DNA of 5,213 bases from Oscillospiraceae bacterium (GCA_902795955.1 CADBNJ010000168.1:1-5213); one strand, 5' to 3'. Shown: positions 1 through 5,160, numbered from the stretch's first letter. The notes: a model not told the origin generated them from the letters alone. A program made the numbers and translations.

Positions 1-86
1 AGCTTTCCGCTCTCTGCCAGAAGGCCCGGACCTATAACGACATCATATTCACGTGATGCACTTACGTGTATCCTGTTATCACTCAT
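1..86 (-). CDS. aroB: 3-dehydroquinate synthase, N-terminal fragment (cut by window edge)
   Basis: Only the first 28 codons are present; the gene runs off the left edge. The visible protein starts MSDNRIHVSASREYDVVIG and continues PGLLAESGK. The segment YDVVIGPGLL matches the N-terminal beta strand and turn typical of 3-dehydroquinate synthase (AroB), which cyclises DAHP to 3-dehydroquinate in step two of the shikimate pathway. The ATG at 86-84 overlaps the end of tyrA through the shared ATGAGTGA, which suggests translational coupling. A purine-rich AAAGGAAAAG lies rather far upstream of the start. Position directly after aroF and tyrA in an aromatic operon supports the call. The identification rests on a short N-terminus plus context; the NAD and metal-binding parts of the enzyme lie outside the window. 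Confidence 0.85.
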   Translation of the reverse strand, partial: MSDNRIHVSASREYDVVIGPGLLAESGK

Positions 87-1014
87 GGGATTCTGTCTTT
101 TCCTTTCGTGTGCGCCCCTCATCGAGCAGGGCTGCAAGCCTGTCGCGGTCGCTGTTGCCGATCGCATCCCTGAACTTTGTCATCTCACTGATCATAAGAT
201 CGATCTCCTGTGTCAGGTTGTCTCTGTTCTCGATGAACAGTTCCGTCCACATCGGCGTGTTGCAGTACGCGATCCTCGTCATGTCACGCCAGCTCCCGCC
301 CGTGAACCCGCAACATTCAAGAGCCGCAGGATTCCTCATATAGCTGCTGGCAATAACGTGTCCAAGCTGGGACGTATATGCGATCATCTTATCGTGGGTC
401 ACCGCATCCGTAACTCTGTACTCGCCGAATCCGACGGGAGCCATAAGCGTCTTGAGACGCGATATCACCATCTCCTGATGCGGGGTTATGTCAAATTCAT
501 GCTCAAGCGTCGGAACAAGCACAAGGGATGATCCTTCGAACATATCGGATTTGGAATTATCGTAGCCGGAATACTGCGTGCCTGCCATCGGATGAGCTCC
601 TATGAAGATGAAATCCCCTTCTTCGGCGAGCCTGAACCCTTCCTTGCAGATACCGCGCTTATTCCCGCATGCATCCGTCACTATCGTGTTGGGCTTGAAG
701 TACTGCCTGTTCTCTTCAATGTACCTGACTGCAGCTTCAGGGAAGAGGCTGATAATGATAAGGTCGCACTGTCCGATCGTCTCCTCATTAAGCTCCCCGT
801 CAACGACGCCCTCATCGATGGCGCGATGCAATGTGGATCTCGTCCTGTTGGCCGCATACACCTTGAACTTAGGCGCATTCGCCTTGTATGCCCTGGCGAA
901 TGAACCTCCGATGAGACCCAGTCCCACCAGTCCGATGACGCCCCCCTCAGGAGTGCCCCGGTCCGACAAAAGTCCTCTCTTCTCCAGCCTGTCCTCGATC
1001 TTGTCTAATAGCAT
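79..1014 (-). CDS. tyrA: Prephenate dehydrogenase
   Basis: A 311-residue cytoplasmic enzyme that oxidatively decarboxylates prephenate to 4-hydroxyphenylpyruvate, the committed step to tyrosine. The dinucleotide-binding loop GLGLIGGS is at residues 31-38. The signature HPMAGTQYSG is at 141-150, with H141 matching the family's catalytic histidine. THDKM at 206-210, TSQLGHV at 214-220 and GFTGGSWRDMTRIA at 236-249 belong to the helical C-terminal domain. It ends soon after that core, with no fused chorismate mutase and no clear C-terminal ACT domain, so feedback control by tyrosine through such a domain is not expected. About 25 residues precede the Rossmann core, more than in many homologues, but no better in-frame start exists after them. 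An AGGGGA stretch lies about 10 bases before the ATG. It sits 46 bases after aroF and overlaps aroB by 8 bases, so it is the middle gene of one operon. Confidence 0.95.
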   Translation of the reverse strand: MLLDKIEDRLEKRGLLSDRGTPEGGVIGLVGLGLIGGSFARAYKANAPKFKVYAANRTRSTLHRAIDEGVVDGELNEETIGQCDLIIISLFPEAAVRYIEENRQYFKPNTIVTDACGNKRGICKEGFRLAEEGDFIFIGAHPMAGTQYSGYDNSKSDMFEGSSLVLVPTLEHEFDITPHQEMVISRLKTLMAPVGFGEYRVTDAVTHDKMIAYTSQLGHVIASSYMRNPAALECCGFTGGSWRDMTRIAYCNTPMWTELFIENRDNLTQEIDLMISEMTKFRDAIGNSDRDRLAALLDEGRTRKEKTESHE

Positions 1015-1060
1015 TTATGTGCCGTCCCCTGAACGCGTAGTGTATATATTATAAATAAAA

Positions 1061-2059
1061 TCAGAGAATACTGCGAACTTTATTTACAGCTTCCACTACA
1101 ACGGCGAACTGATCGGGCTTCAGAGACTGTGCCCCGTCCGACAATGCCTCGTTCGGATTGGGGTGTACCTCTATCTCGAGACCGTCGCATCCGGCTGCCG
1201 TTGCCGACATTGCCATGGGTCTGATGAGCGATGCTCTTCCGGTCGCGTGTGAAGGGTCTGCCACTACCGGCAGGTGCGTTAGCTCCTTGAGCATCGGGAT
1301 CGCGGACAGATCGAAAGTATTGCGCGTATAAGTCTCATAAGTCCTGATTCCTCTCTCGCAGAGGATGACATTGGGATTGCCTTCGCTCATTATGTACTCC
1401 GCACTCATCAGCAGCTCCTTCATCGTGGCTGACATTCCGCGCTTCAGGAGCACCGGCTTGTTCGTTCTTCCGAGGGCCTTGAGCAGCTCGAAATTCTGCA
1501 TGTTCCTTGCACCAACCTGTATGCAGTCGATATCCTCGAACAGCGGAAGATGATGGATCGCCATGATCTCGGTAACGATGGGAAGACCTGTAACCTCCTT
1601 AGCCTTGAGAAGGAGCTTTAATCCCTCTTCCTTCAGTCCCTGGAAATCATAAGGTGATGTCCTCGGCTTGAAAGCGCCGCCCCTCAGAAGTGTGGCACCC
1701 GCCTCCTTGACCGCTTTGGCGGCTGTAATGATCTGCTCCTCCGACTCGACCGAGCATGGACCCGCGATTATGGCGAAGTTCCCTCCGCCTATCTTGACGC
1801 CGCCTATGTCGACAACAGTATCCTCCGGGTGGAATTTGCGGTTGGCCGCCTTGAACGGCTCGGATATTCTCTTCACCGCTTCGACAATGCTCATGCTCTC
1901 GAGCACATCGATGTCGATCTTCGTCGTATCGCCTACGAGACCGAGTATGGTGCAGTATTCGCCGTGGATGGGGGTTACCTTGACACCCTTCTTCTCAAGC
2001 CATGATACGAGCATCTCTATCTCGGTAGGCGTTGCCGTTGTCTTAAGTTGTGCGATCAT
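1061..2059 (-). CDS. aroF: 3-deoxy-7-phosphoheptulonate (DAHP) synthase, type I-beta with N-terminal regulatory domain
   Basis: Condenses phosphoenolpyruvate and erythrose 4-phosphate to DAHP, the entry step of the shikimate pathway. The 332 residues match the Thermotoga maritima-type enzyme in length and layout. Residues 1-70 form a small ferredoxin-like/ACT-like domain, which in that family mediates inhibition by Tyr and Phe. The TIM barrel follows, with [10 protein letters not shown] (97-106), [16 protein letters not shown] (126-141), ADPSHATG (267-274) and IEVHPNP (296-302). C102, H271, E297 and D308 match the four metal ligands of the family. The start is firm: AGGAGG at 2072-2067 lies 7 bases before the ATG. 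First structural gene of the aroF-tyrA-aroB operon, preceded by an apparent attenuator with a Phe/Tyr-rich leader peptide. Possible symbols aroF, aroG or aroA(G) differ only in naming convention. Confidence 0.96.
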   Translation of the reverse strand: MIAQLKTTATPTEIEMLVSWLEKKGVKVTPIHGEYCTILGLVGDTTKIDIDVLESMSIVEAVKRISEPFKAANRKFHPEDTVVDIGGVKIGGGNFAIIAGPCSVESEEQIITAAKAVKEAGATLLRGGAFKPRTSPYDFQGLKEEGLKLLLKAKEVTGLPIVTEIMAIHHLPLFEDIDCIQVGARNMQNFELLKALGRTNKPVLLKRGMSATMKELLMSAEYIMSEGNPNVILCERGIRTYETYTRNTFDLSAIPMLKELTHLPVVADPSHATGRASLIRPMAMSATAAGCDGLEIEVHPNPNEALSDGAQSLKPDQFAVVVEAVNKVRSIL

Positions 2060-2066
2060 AAATTCT

Positions 2067-2072
2067 CCTCCT
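2067..2072 (-). promoter_or_regulatory. Ribosome binding site of aroF
   Basis: AGGAGG, 7 bases before the aroF ATG. It begins 4 bases beyond the T-run of the leader terminator, so terminated transcripts would end just before it and could not express aroF. Confidence 0.9.
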
Positions 2073-2076
2073 GATT

Positions 2077-2111
2077 AAAAAACCGCCCGGGTCATCCTGC
2101 GATCCGTGCGG
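2077..2111 (-). terminator. Intrinsic terminator in the aroF leader (attenuator)
   Basis: Read on the minus strand, the arm CCGCACGG (2111-2104) pairs with CCGGGCGG (2090-2083) apart from one A/G mismatch. An inner ATC (2103-2101) and GAT (2096-2094) can close a GCAG loop, leaving GAC bulged. Six Ts follow directly (2082-2077). It lies between the leader peptide stop and the aroF ribosome binding site, so it cannot be the end of an upstream gene on this strand and must act within the leader. Its 5' arm is shared with the proposed antiterminator. Pairing was drawn by eye; no folding energy was computed. Confidence 0.85.
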
Positions 2112-2157
2112 CACTTGTTAACTTGATTCCCGTCTCCGTATTATGCACACAAACCGC
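2108..2157 (-). promoter_or_regulatory. Proposed antiterminator stem of the aroF attenuator
   Basis: GCGGUUUGU (2157-2149), inside the 3' end of the leader peptide coding sequence, can pair with ACAAG (2118-2114) plus CCGC (2111-2108). This gives nine pairs, one of them a U-G wobble, with a two-base UG bulge (2113-2112). The CCGC is the outer 5' arm of the terminator, so the two stems exclude each other. A ribosome stalled on the Phe/Tyr codons (2203-2174) would leave 2157-2149 free. One that reaches the stop codon (2143-2141) would cover it. The pairing is seen in the sequence; its role is inferred. Confidence 0.65.
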
Positions 2158-2218
2158 TCTGACTGTCGTTGCCAAAGTAAAAGTAAAAGTATGCAAATGT
2201 AAAGACTTCTGACTTCAT
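2141..2218 (-). CDS. Phe/Tyr-rich leader peptide of the aromatic operon
   Basis: A 25-codon open reading frame (ATG to TAA) in the transcribed leader of aroF. GGAG (2228-2225) lies 6 bases before its ATG, and the first 11 residues are MKSEVFTFAYF. Residues 6-15 read FTFAYFYFYF: five Phe and three Tyr in ten positions, matching the end products of this pathway branch. There is no Trp. The remainder, to residue 25, is GNDSQSGLCA, whose codons overlap the proposed antiterminator arm. The frame lies between a good promoter and an intrinsic terminator, as in the pheA and trp leader peptides of enteric bacteria. The product is presumably a short-lived peptide whose translation, not function, matters: slow reading of Phe/Tyr codons when charged tRNA is scarce would favour read-through into aroF. 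It is not a fragment of any larger gene. Confidence 0.88.
   Translation of the reverse strand: MKSEVFTFAYFYFYFGNDSQSGLCA
2144..2195 (-). promoter_or_regulatory. Proposed 1:2 pause/protector hairpin of the aroF leader
   Basis: UGCAUAC (2195-2189) can pair with GUGUGCA (2150-2144): seven pairs including one U-G. The 5' arm overlaps the Phe/Tyr codon run, and the 3' arm overlaps the last bases of the antiterminator's 5' arm. This would play the part of the 1:2 hairpin in classical attenuators. The loop is long (38 bases), so the stem alone is modest and its role is inferred from position. Confidence 0.4.
2174..2191 (-). repeat. TACTTT hexanucleotide repeated three times in leader peptide
   Basis: Three exact tandem copies of TACTTT encode Tyr-Phe three times, residues 10-15 of the leader peptide. 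The codons use only TAC for Tyr and TTT for Phe, so the repeat is perfect at the DNA level. Confidence 0.9.
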
Positions 2219-2248
2219 GCGTTGCTCCGTCTTAATAAAACTGCGCTT

Positions 2249-2277
2249 ATTAAAGCACGGTATTATTTATTTGTCAA
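2249..2277 (-). promoter_or_regulatory. Sigma-70-type promoter of the aroF operon
   Basis: On the minus strand, a perfect TTGACA (2277-2272) and TTTAAT (2254-2249) are separated by 17 bases, close to the consensus vegetative promoter. Transcription would start near A2242, giving a leader of about 183 nt that includes the leader peptide and attenuator. Confidence 0.85.
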
Positions 2278-2294
2278 TGTCAGGGCAAAATACT

Positions 2295-2322
2295 TTGATA
2301 GTCAAACTATTCATGCTATAAT
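2295..2322 (+). promoter_or_regulatory. Promoter of the membrane protein gene, with extended -10
   Basis: TTGATA (2295-2300), a 16-base spacer, then TATAAT (2317-2322) preceded by TGC (2314-2316), an extended -10. The start would be near 2329, giving an untranslated leader of under 20 bases that begins close to the GGAGGGGG ribosome binding site. Overlapping inverted repeats TTTGA/TCAAA (2294-2306) and ATAGT/ACTAT (2298-2310) cover the -35 and the spacer and might be an operator. Confidence 0.75.
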
Positions 2323-2346
2323 GCGCACAGGGAGGGGGTGATCTTC

Positions 2347-2928
2347 ATGACCAAAAACCAGAAAATCGAGTGGGTACTGACCGGTCTTGTCATAGCGGCG
2401 TGGTATGTTTTCATGTTTGTGGCACTGCAGAGCTTTGAACTTTTTACATCCAAACCCGCAACGGCCGGCGAGGTCCTCTCCGGCATCGCTTTCATCGCCC
2501 TGTGCGGAGCGTTCATCATCAATTACATGATCAAGACGGTCCTGTCATTCATACGCAAGGATAACGGCAAGCTCGTTCCGTGCGTGTGGATATTTGCGCC
2601 TGCCGCCTGTGCCGTCATCACATGCTTTCTCGCCAACGGAATATGGTCATTCAACAAGGAGTTTCTGTTCTTTAACATCATCAGTGTCGTATTCGGCATT
2701 GCCGAGATCATTATCGTAAACTGGTATTTCGCCGTGTTCTACGGCAAGGGCAGGATAATGCTGATATCCATGATCCTCTATAACGCCACCGTCTGGGCAT
2801 ATGTTCTCTCCGGCCCGTCTGCAAGGATCAGTTACGTTCACAACATCTATCTCGTCATTTTCATTCCCGCTGTCTTCACGGGATACATCGAATACGCGGT
2901 CCGCAGCAGGCTCTCCAAAAACAAGTAA
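2347..2928 (+). CDS. Polytopic membrane protein of unknown function
   Basis: A 193-residue hydrophobic protein not recognised as a named family. About six membrane segments can be read at residues 9-28, 42-63, 78-100, 106-131, 137-156 and 165-185, with basic loops (for example FIRKDNGK at 68-75) and a basic tail (RSRLSKNK). There is no cleavable signal peptide. The ATG at 2347 is chosen because GGAGGGG ends 9 bases before it; an in-frame GTG at 2338 abuts that site and is too close to use. It has its own promoter and lies 52 bases before a LytTR regulator/kinase pair in the same direction, so a link to that system (sensing accessory, target or immunity-type protein) is possible but unproven. 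It resembles AgrB in length and segment number but shows no AgrB-like conserved His/Cys protease pair, so that label is not given. Confidence 0.85.
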   Translation: MTKNQKIEWVLTGLVIAAWYVFMFVALQSFELFTSKPATAGEVLSGIAFIALCGAFIINYMIKTVLSFIRKDNGKLVPCVWIFAPAACAVITCFLANGIWSFNKEFLFFNIISVVFGIAEIIIVNWYFAVFYGKGRIMLISMILYNATVWAYVLSGPSARISYVHNIYLVIFIPAVFTGYIEYAVRSRLSKNK

Positions 2929-2936
2929 CACTTGTT
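2920..2936. repeat. Inverted repeat spanning the membrane protein stop codon
   Basis: AACAAGT-AAC-ACTTGTT is a perfect 7-base inverted repeat with a 3-base spacer; the TAA stop lies within it. No T-run follows, so it is a poor terminator. It is centred about 53 bases before the predicted start of the regulator transcript, where an activator could bind. Function unknown. Confidence 0.55.
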
Positions 2937-2968
2937 ATCACACGCGTATTGTTCCGTGCTGTATGCAC

Positions 2969-2974
2969 TATAAT
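2969..2974 (+). promoter_or_regulatory. -10 box of the LytTR regulator, implying a leaderless mRNA
   Basis: A perfect TATAAT ends 6 bases before the ATG at 2981, so transcription would be expected to start at or next to the A of the start codon. No good -35 is seen at the right distance (TATTGT at 2947-2952 is the nearest with a 16-base spacer), which suggests activator dependence. No ribosome binding site lies before the ATG. Confidence 0.6.
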
Positions 2975-2980
2975 TGAATC

Positions 2981-3730
2981 ATGCATATAGCAGTTTGTGA
3001 CGATGATGCCTACTACGTTGACCTGATATTAAACTATTCGCGGGAATACCTCTCAAAGCGCGGTGCGGATTTTGGAGGCAGGGGCTACACGTCTGCCGGA
3101 GAGCTCGTCAGGGACAGGTATAACCTCAACTATTACGACCTTTTCCTGCTTGATATCGAGATGCCGGTGAAGTCGGGATTTGACCTCGCTGCGTTGATCA
3201 GAGCCGAGTGCCCGGGAGCGAGGATCGCTTTCGTGACGGCATATGCGATGTATGCGCGTGAAGGTTACAGATACGGAGCCGTGAGATATATCCTGAAGGA
3301 TGCGGACATACTCCGGACCGAGCTGGAGGAATGCCTTGATGATATGCTCAGGCAGCGCCGTTATTCCGACATGACGGAGACAGTAAGGGTCGGCCGCGAC
3401 CGCAGAAAGGTCAAGGTCAGCGATATCGTCTATTATGAGAGCAGGCGCAATTACATCTATGTCATAACAAAAGGCGGCAATGAGTATGTCAAAGACCCTC
3501 TGGGGATCAGGCTCGGCAGGATCGGTGAGCTGATGGCTGACAAGGATTTCGTGAGGATCCATCAAAGCTATCTCGTCAATATGAGATACATAGCTTCGTT
3601 CAGCTTCTACTCCGTCTTCTTCAGCAACGGATCCCGCCTCCCGATGTCCCATTCATTCGCCAAAGAAGCCGCCGCAGCCATAACTGACTACCGCGGGCGC
3701 AACATATGGATATCATCTACCCGCTCGTAA
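2981..3730 (+). CDS. LytTR-family response regulator (AgrA-like)
   Basis: A 249-residue cytoplasmic transcription regulator. The receiver domain (1-122) has the acidic cluster D7-D8-D9, phospho-acceptor D58 in LLDIEMP, switch residue T86 in FVTAY, and conserved K106 in YILKDAD. The Pro that normally follows this Lys is replaced by Asp. A LytTR DNA-binding domain (about 132-235) follows, with VSDIVYYESRRNYIYV (146-161) and the family signature FVRIHQSYLVN (190-200). Such regulators usually bind paired direct repeats in promoters. The start MHIAVCDDD is the only one that preserves the first strand and acidic pocket; there is no ribosome binding site, and a TATAAT lies just upstream, suggesting a leaderless mRNA. 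The 3' end overlaps the kinase gene by 25 bases, so the two almost certainly form a cognate pair. Targets are not visible in the window, apart from possible self-regulation. Confidence 0.94.
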   Translation: MHIAVCDDDAYYVDLILNYSREYLSKRGADFGGRGYTSAGELVRDRYNLNYYDLFLLDIEMPVKSGFDLAALIRAECPGARIAFVTAYAMYAREGYRYGAVRYILKDADILRTELEECLDDMLRQRRYSDMTETVRVGRDRRKVKVSDIVYYESRRNYIYVITKGGNEYVKDPLGIRLGRIGELMADKDFVRIHQSYLVNMRYIASFSFYSVFFSNGSRLPMSHSFAKEAAAAITDYRGRNIWISSTRS

Positions 3731-5028
3731 GCGATCTGTTCTATGTGCTCCTGTGCAGGTTCTTCACCGGCTCGGTCGCACGCAAAGAGGAAGACCGTGT
3801 CATCACTGCCGGAAAGCTGCTGATCATGGCATTCTGGTTCACGGCAACCGTCGCGCTGACCTCCCTTCTGTCAGAGAACATGATGATCAAGATCTTATGC
3901 CTCATCCTGAGTTCATCATTATTCACATCACTTATTGCGCGGGAATTCTCGTTCAGAACAATTGCAGCTGTAACCATGTATCACGCGCTCGGCTTCCTCG
4001 CGGATCTGTGCGCCTGGACTGCCGCAGCCGCAATGGATCCCGGCATCGGGATAAATCTGATGACCTCGGAAATGACAGTCGTGACCGCCGCCCTCATGAG
4101 CTATCTCGTTCAATTCATGTGCACAATGTTCATAAGGAGATACATCTGCCGCAAGGAGATCGACATCATAAGCGGCAGCGAATGGATAAGGGTCGTCATC
4201 TTCCCCGTCGCCACCATGTTCATCATGTTCGCGATCGTATACGGAACATACCGCAACATGACACGCGAGGTCTTCATGATCATGTACGGGGTTGCAGTGA
4301 TAATACTCTTTCTCAACATCTACGCCTTCCACACAATGATCTACGTAACGGCAAAAGACCGTCAGATCAAAGAGGCGCAGGCTAAGCTTGCAGGCGCCGC
4401 GAAACAGATCAGACTGTATTCAAAGATCGGCGATGAACTCAAGACCCGCACCAGGCTTGCGCACGAATACCGTAATAATCTCAACCTCATCAAAGCCTGT
4501 GTGAAGTCATCCGAATACGACAAACTGCAGTCGATAGTAAGCGAATTCTGCAGTGAACTGGATGACAGCATTGACGTCATCGACACGCATAACACGGCCG
4601 CAGATGTCATCCTCAATACCAGGTATTCCGAAGGCCGCCGCCACGGCATCGTATTCATCCTCACTCTTGATGACCTGTCAGACATCCCGCTGTCAGCCCC
4701 CGAGATGACAACGCTTCTGGCCAACCTGACGGATAATGCCGTTGAAGCATGCAAAAAGTGTGAAGATGCACACAAGATAGTCAGGATCGGTTTTGTAAAT
4801 GATAAGGATGCGCTGATAGTGTCCGTCTCCAACACATACGACGGCCGCCTCCGGACATCCGGCGGAAAGCTGCTCACGACCAAAGAGGATGACAGTCTCC
4901 ACGGATACGGCATGGAGAACATCAGCTTCATAGTAAACAAACACGGCGGAACTGATGCAGTCAGCTACGATGACCGCGAATTCTGTCACACTGTAAGGAT
5001 CCCGAGGACATCAGGCGGCAGAAGCTGA
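3706..5028 (+). CDS. GHKL sensor histidine kinase, AgrC-like (HPK10 type)
   Basis: A 440-residue membrane sensor kinase. The N-terminal half (1-212) is hydrophobic with about six or seven segments (near 3-20, 37-55, 59-77, 83-110, 122-147, 160-180, 187-212). A charged, probably coiled linker (214-250) follows. The H-box TRLAHEYRNNLNLI places the phosphorylated histidine at H253. The GHKL ATPase shows an N-box, LLANLTDNAVEACKK (337-351), and a G-box, HGYGMENISFIV (399-410). This is the AgrC/ComD-type layout, in which the membrane domain often binds a peptide. The ATG overlaps the regulator gene by 25 bases and has no clear ribosome binding site, so translation is probably coupled. Later in-frame Met codons would remove the first membrane segment. 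Gene order is regulator then kinase, the reverse of agr, and no precursor peptide gene is visible. The ligand is unknown. Confidence 0.93.
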   Translation: MDIIYPLVSDLFYVLLCRFFTGSVARKEEDRVITAGKLLIMAFWFTATVALTSLLSENMMIKILCLILSSSLFTSLIAREFSFRTIAAVTMYHALGFLADLCAWTAAAAMDPGIGINLMTSEMTVVTAALMSYLVQFMCTMFIRRYICRKEIDIISGSEWIRVVIFPVATMFIMFAIVYGTYRNMTREVFMIMYGVAVIILFLNIYAFHTMIYVTAKDRQIKEAQAKLAGAAKQIRLYSKIGDELKTRTRLAHEYRNNLNLIKACVKSSEYDKLQSIVSEFCSELDDSIDVIDTHNTAADVILNTRYSEGRRHGIVFILTLDDLSDIPLSAPEMTTLLANLTDNAVEACKKCEDAHKIVRIGFVNDKDALIVSVSNTYDGRLRTSGGKLLTTKEDDSLHGYGMENISFIVNKHGGTDAVSYDDREFCHTVRIPRTSGGRS

Positions 5029-5044
5029 CAGTCTGCTTTTGCCG

Positions 5045-5075
5045 CTTCCGCAGGAAAACGGGAATTCTTCCGCAG
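5045..5075 (+). repeat. Direct repeat pair CTTCCGCAG, 22 bases apart
   Basis: CTTCCGCAG occurs exactly at 5045-5053 and 5067-5075, a spacing of two helical turns. It is the first part of a cluster of TTCCGCA/TTCCGAA motifs after the kinase gene. Whether it is a binding site or part of a repeat element is not known. Confidence 0.6.
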
Positions 5076-5086
5076 TTATTGCGGAA
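5068..5086. repeat. Inverted repeat TTCCGCA/TGCGGAA
   Basis: Seven perfect pairs (5068-5074 with 5080-5086) around a GTTAT loop. It is followed by As on the plus strand and by no T-run on either strand, so it is not a terminator by itself. Confidence 0.7.
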
Positions 5087-5093
5087 AAAATCC

Positions 5094-5120
5094 TAAATCC
5101 TGCGGATTCCGAAGGATTTA
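5094..5120. repeat. Inverted repeat TAAATCC/GGATTTA with nested CGG/CCG
   Basis: TAAATCC (5094-5100) pairs perfectly with GGATTTA (5114-5120). Inside, CGG (5103-5105) and CCG (5109-5111) can form a small second stem. No T-run follows on either strand. It lies directly between the first hairpin and the terminator hairpin. Confidence 0.65.
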
Positions 5121-5122
5121 AG

Positions 5123-5160
5123 ATTTCTTCCGAAGATTCTTCGGAAGGAATGCCTTTTTT
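5123..5160 (+). terminator. Intrinsic terminator after the sensor kinase gene
   Basis: A 12-pair stem, with ATTTCTTCCGAA (5123-5134) against TTCGGAAGGAAT (5140-5151), one T/G wobble and a GATTC loop. It is followed by GCC and then six Ts (5155-5160). It lies about 95 bases after the kinase stop and would end the regulator/kinase transcript. The three-base gap before the T-run is slightly long, but the stem is strong. Confidence 0.85.

Noticed and set aside
85..1054. Plus-strand frames opposite tyrA
   Set aside because: They mirror the tyrA coding sequence, which has clear motifs throughout; none has a ribosome binding site or recognisable domain.
1048..1076. Internal minus-strand promoter between aroF and tyrA (TATAAT at 1053-1048)
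   Set aside because: The -10-like sequence lies in an AT-rich gap and no -35-like sequence is found 16-18 bases before it.
2060..2242. T-box riboswitch in the aroF leader
   Set aside because: AACAAGTGCCGCACGG vaguely recalls the T-box motif, but the conserved AGGGTGGNACCGCG is missing, the leader is short, and the translated Phe/Tyr-rich frame explains the terminator better.
2347..2928. Membrane protein as an AgrB-type peptide protease
   Set aside because: Similar size and segment count, but there is no conserved His/Cys pair in the expected N-terminal third and no AgrD-like gene follows.
3753..4385. Long second-frame plus-strand reading frame (210 codons) inside the kinase gene
   Set aside because: It is rich in His and Arg without any domain, and lies wholly within the well-supported kinase frame. 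It is a shadow of that gene's codon bias.
5068..5086. First hairpin after the kinase as a terminator
   Set aside because: A good stem but no T-run on either strand; the As follow on the plus strand and Ts precede it on the minus strand.
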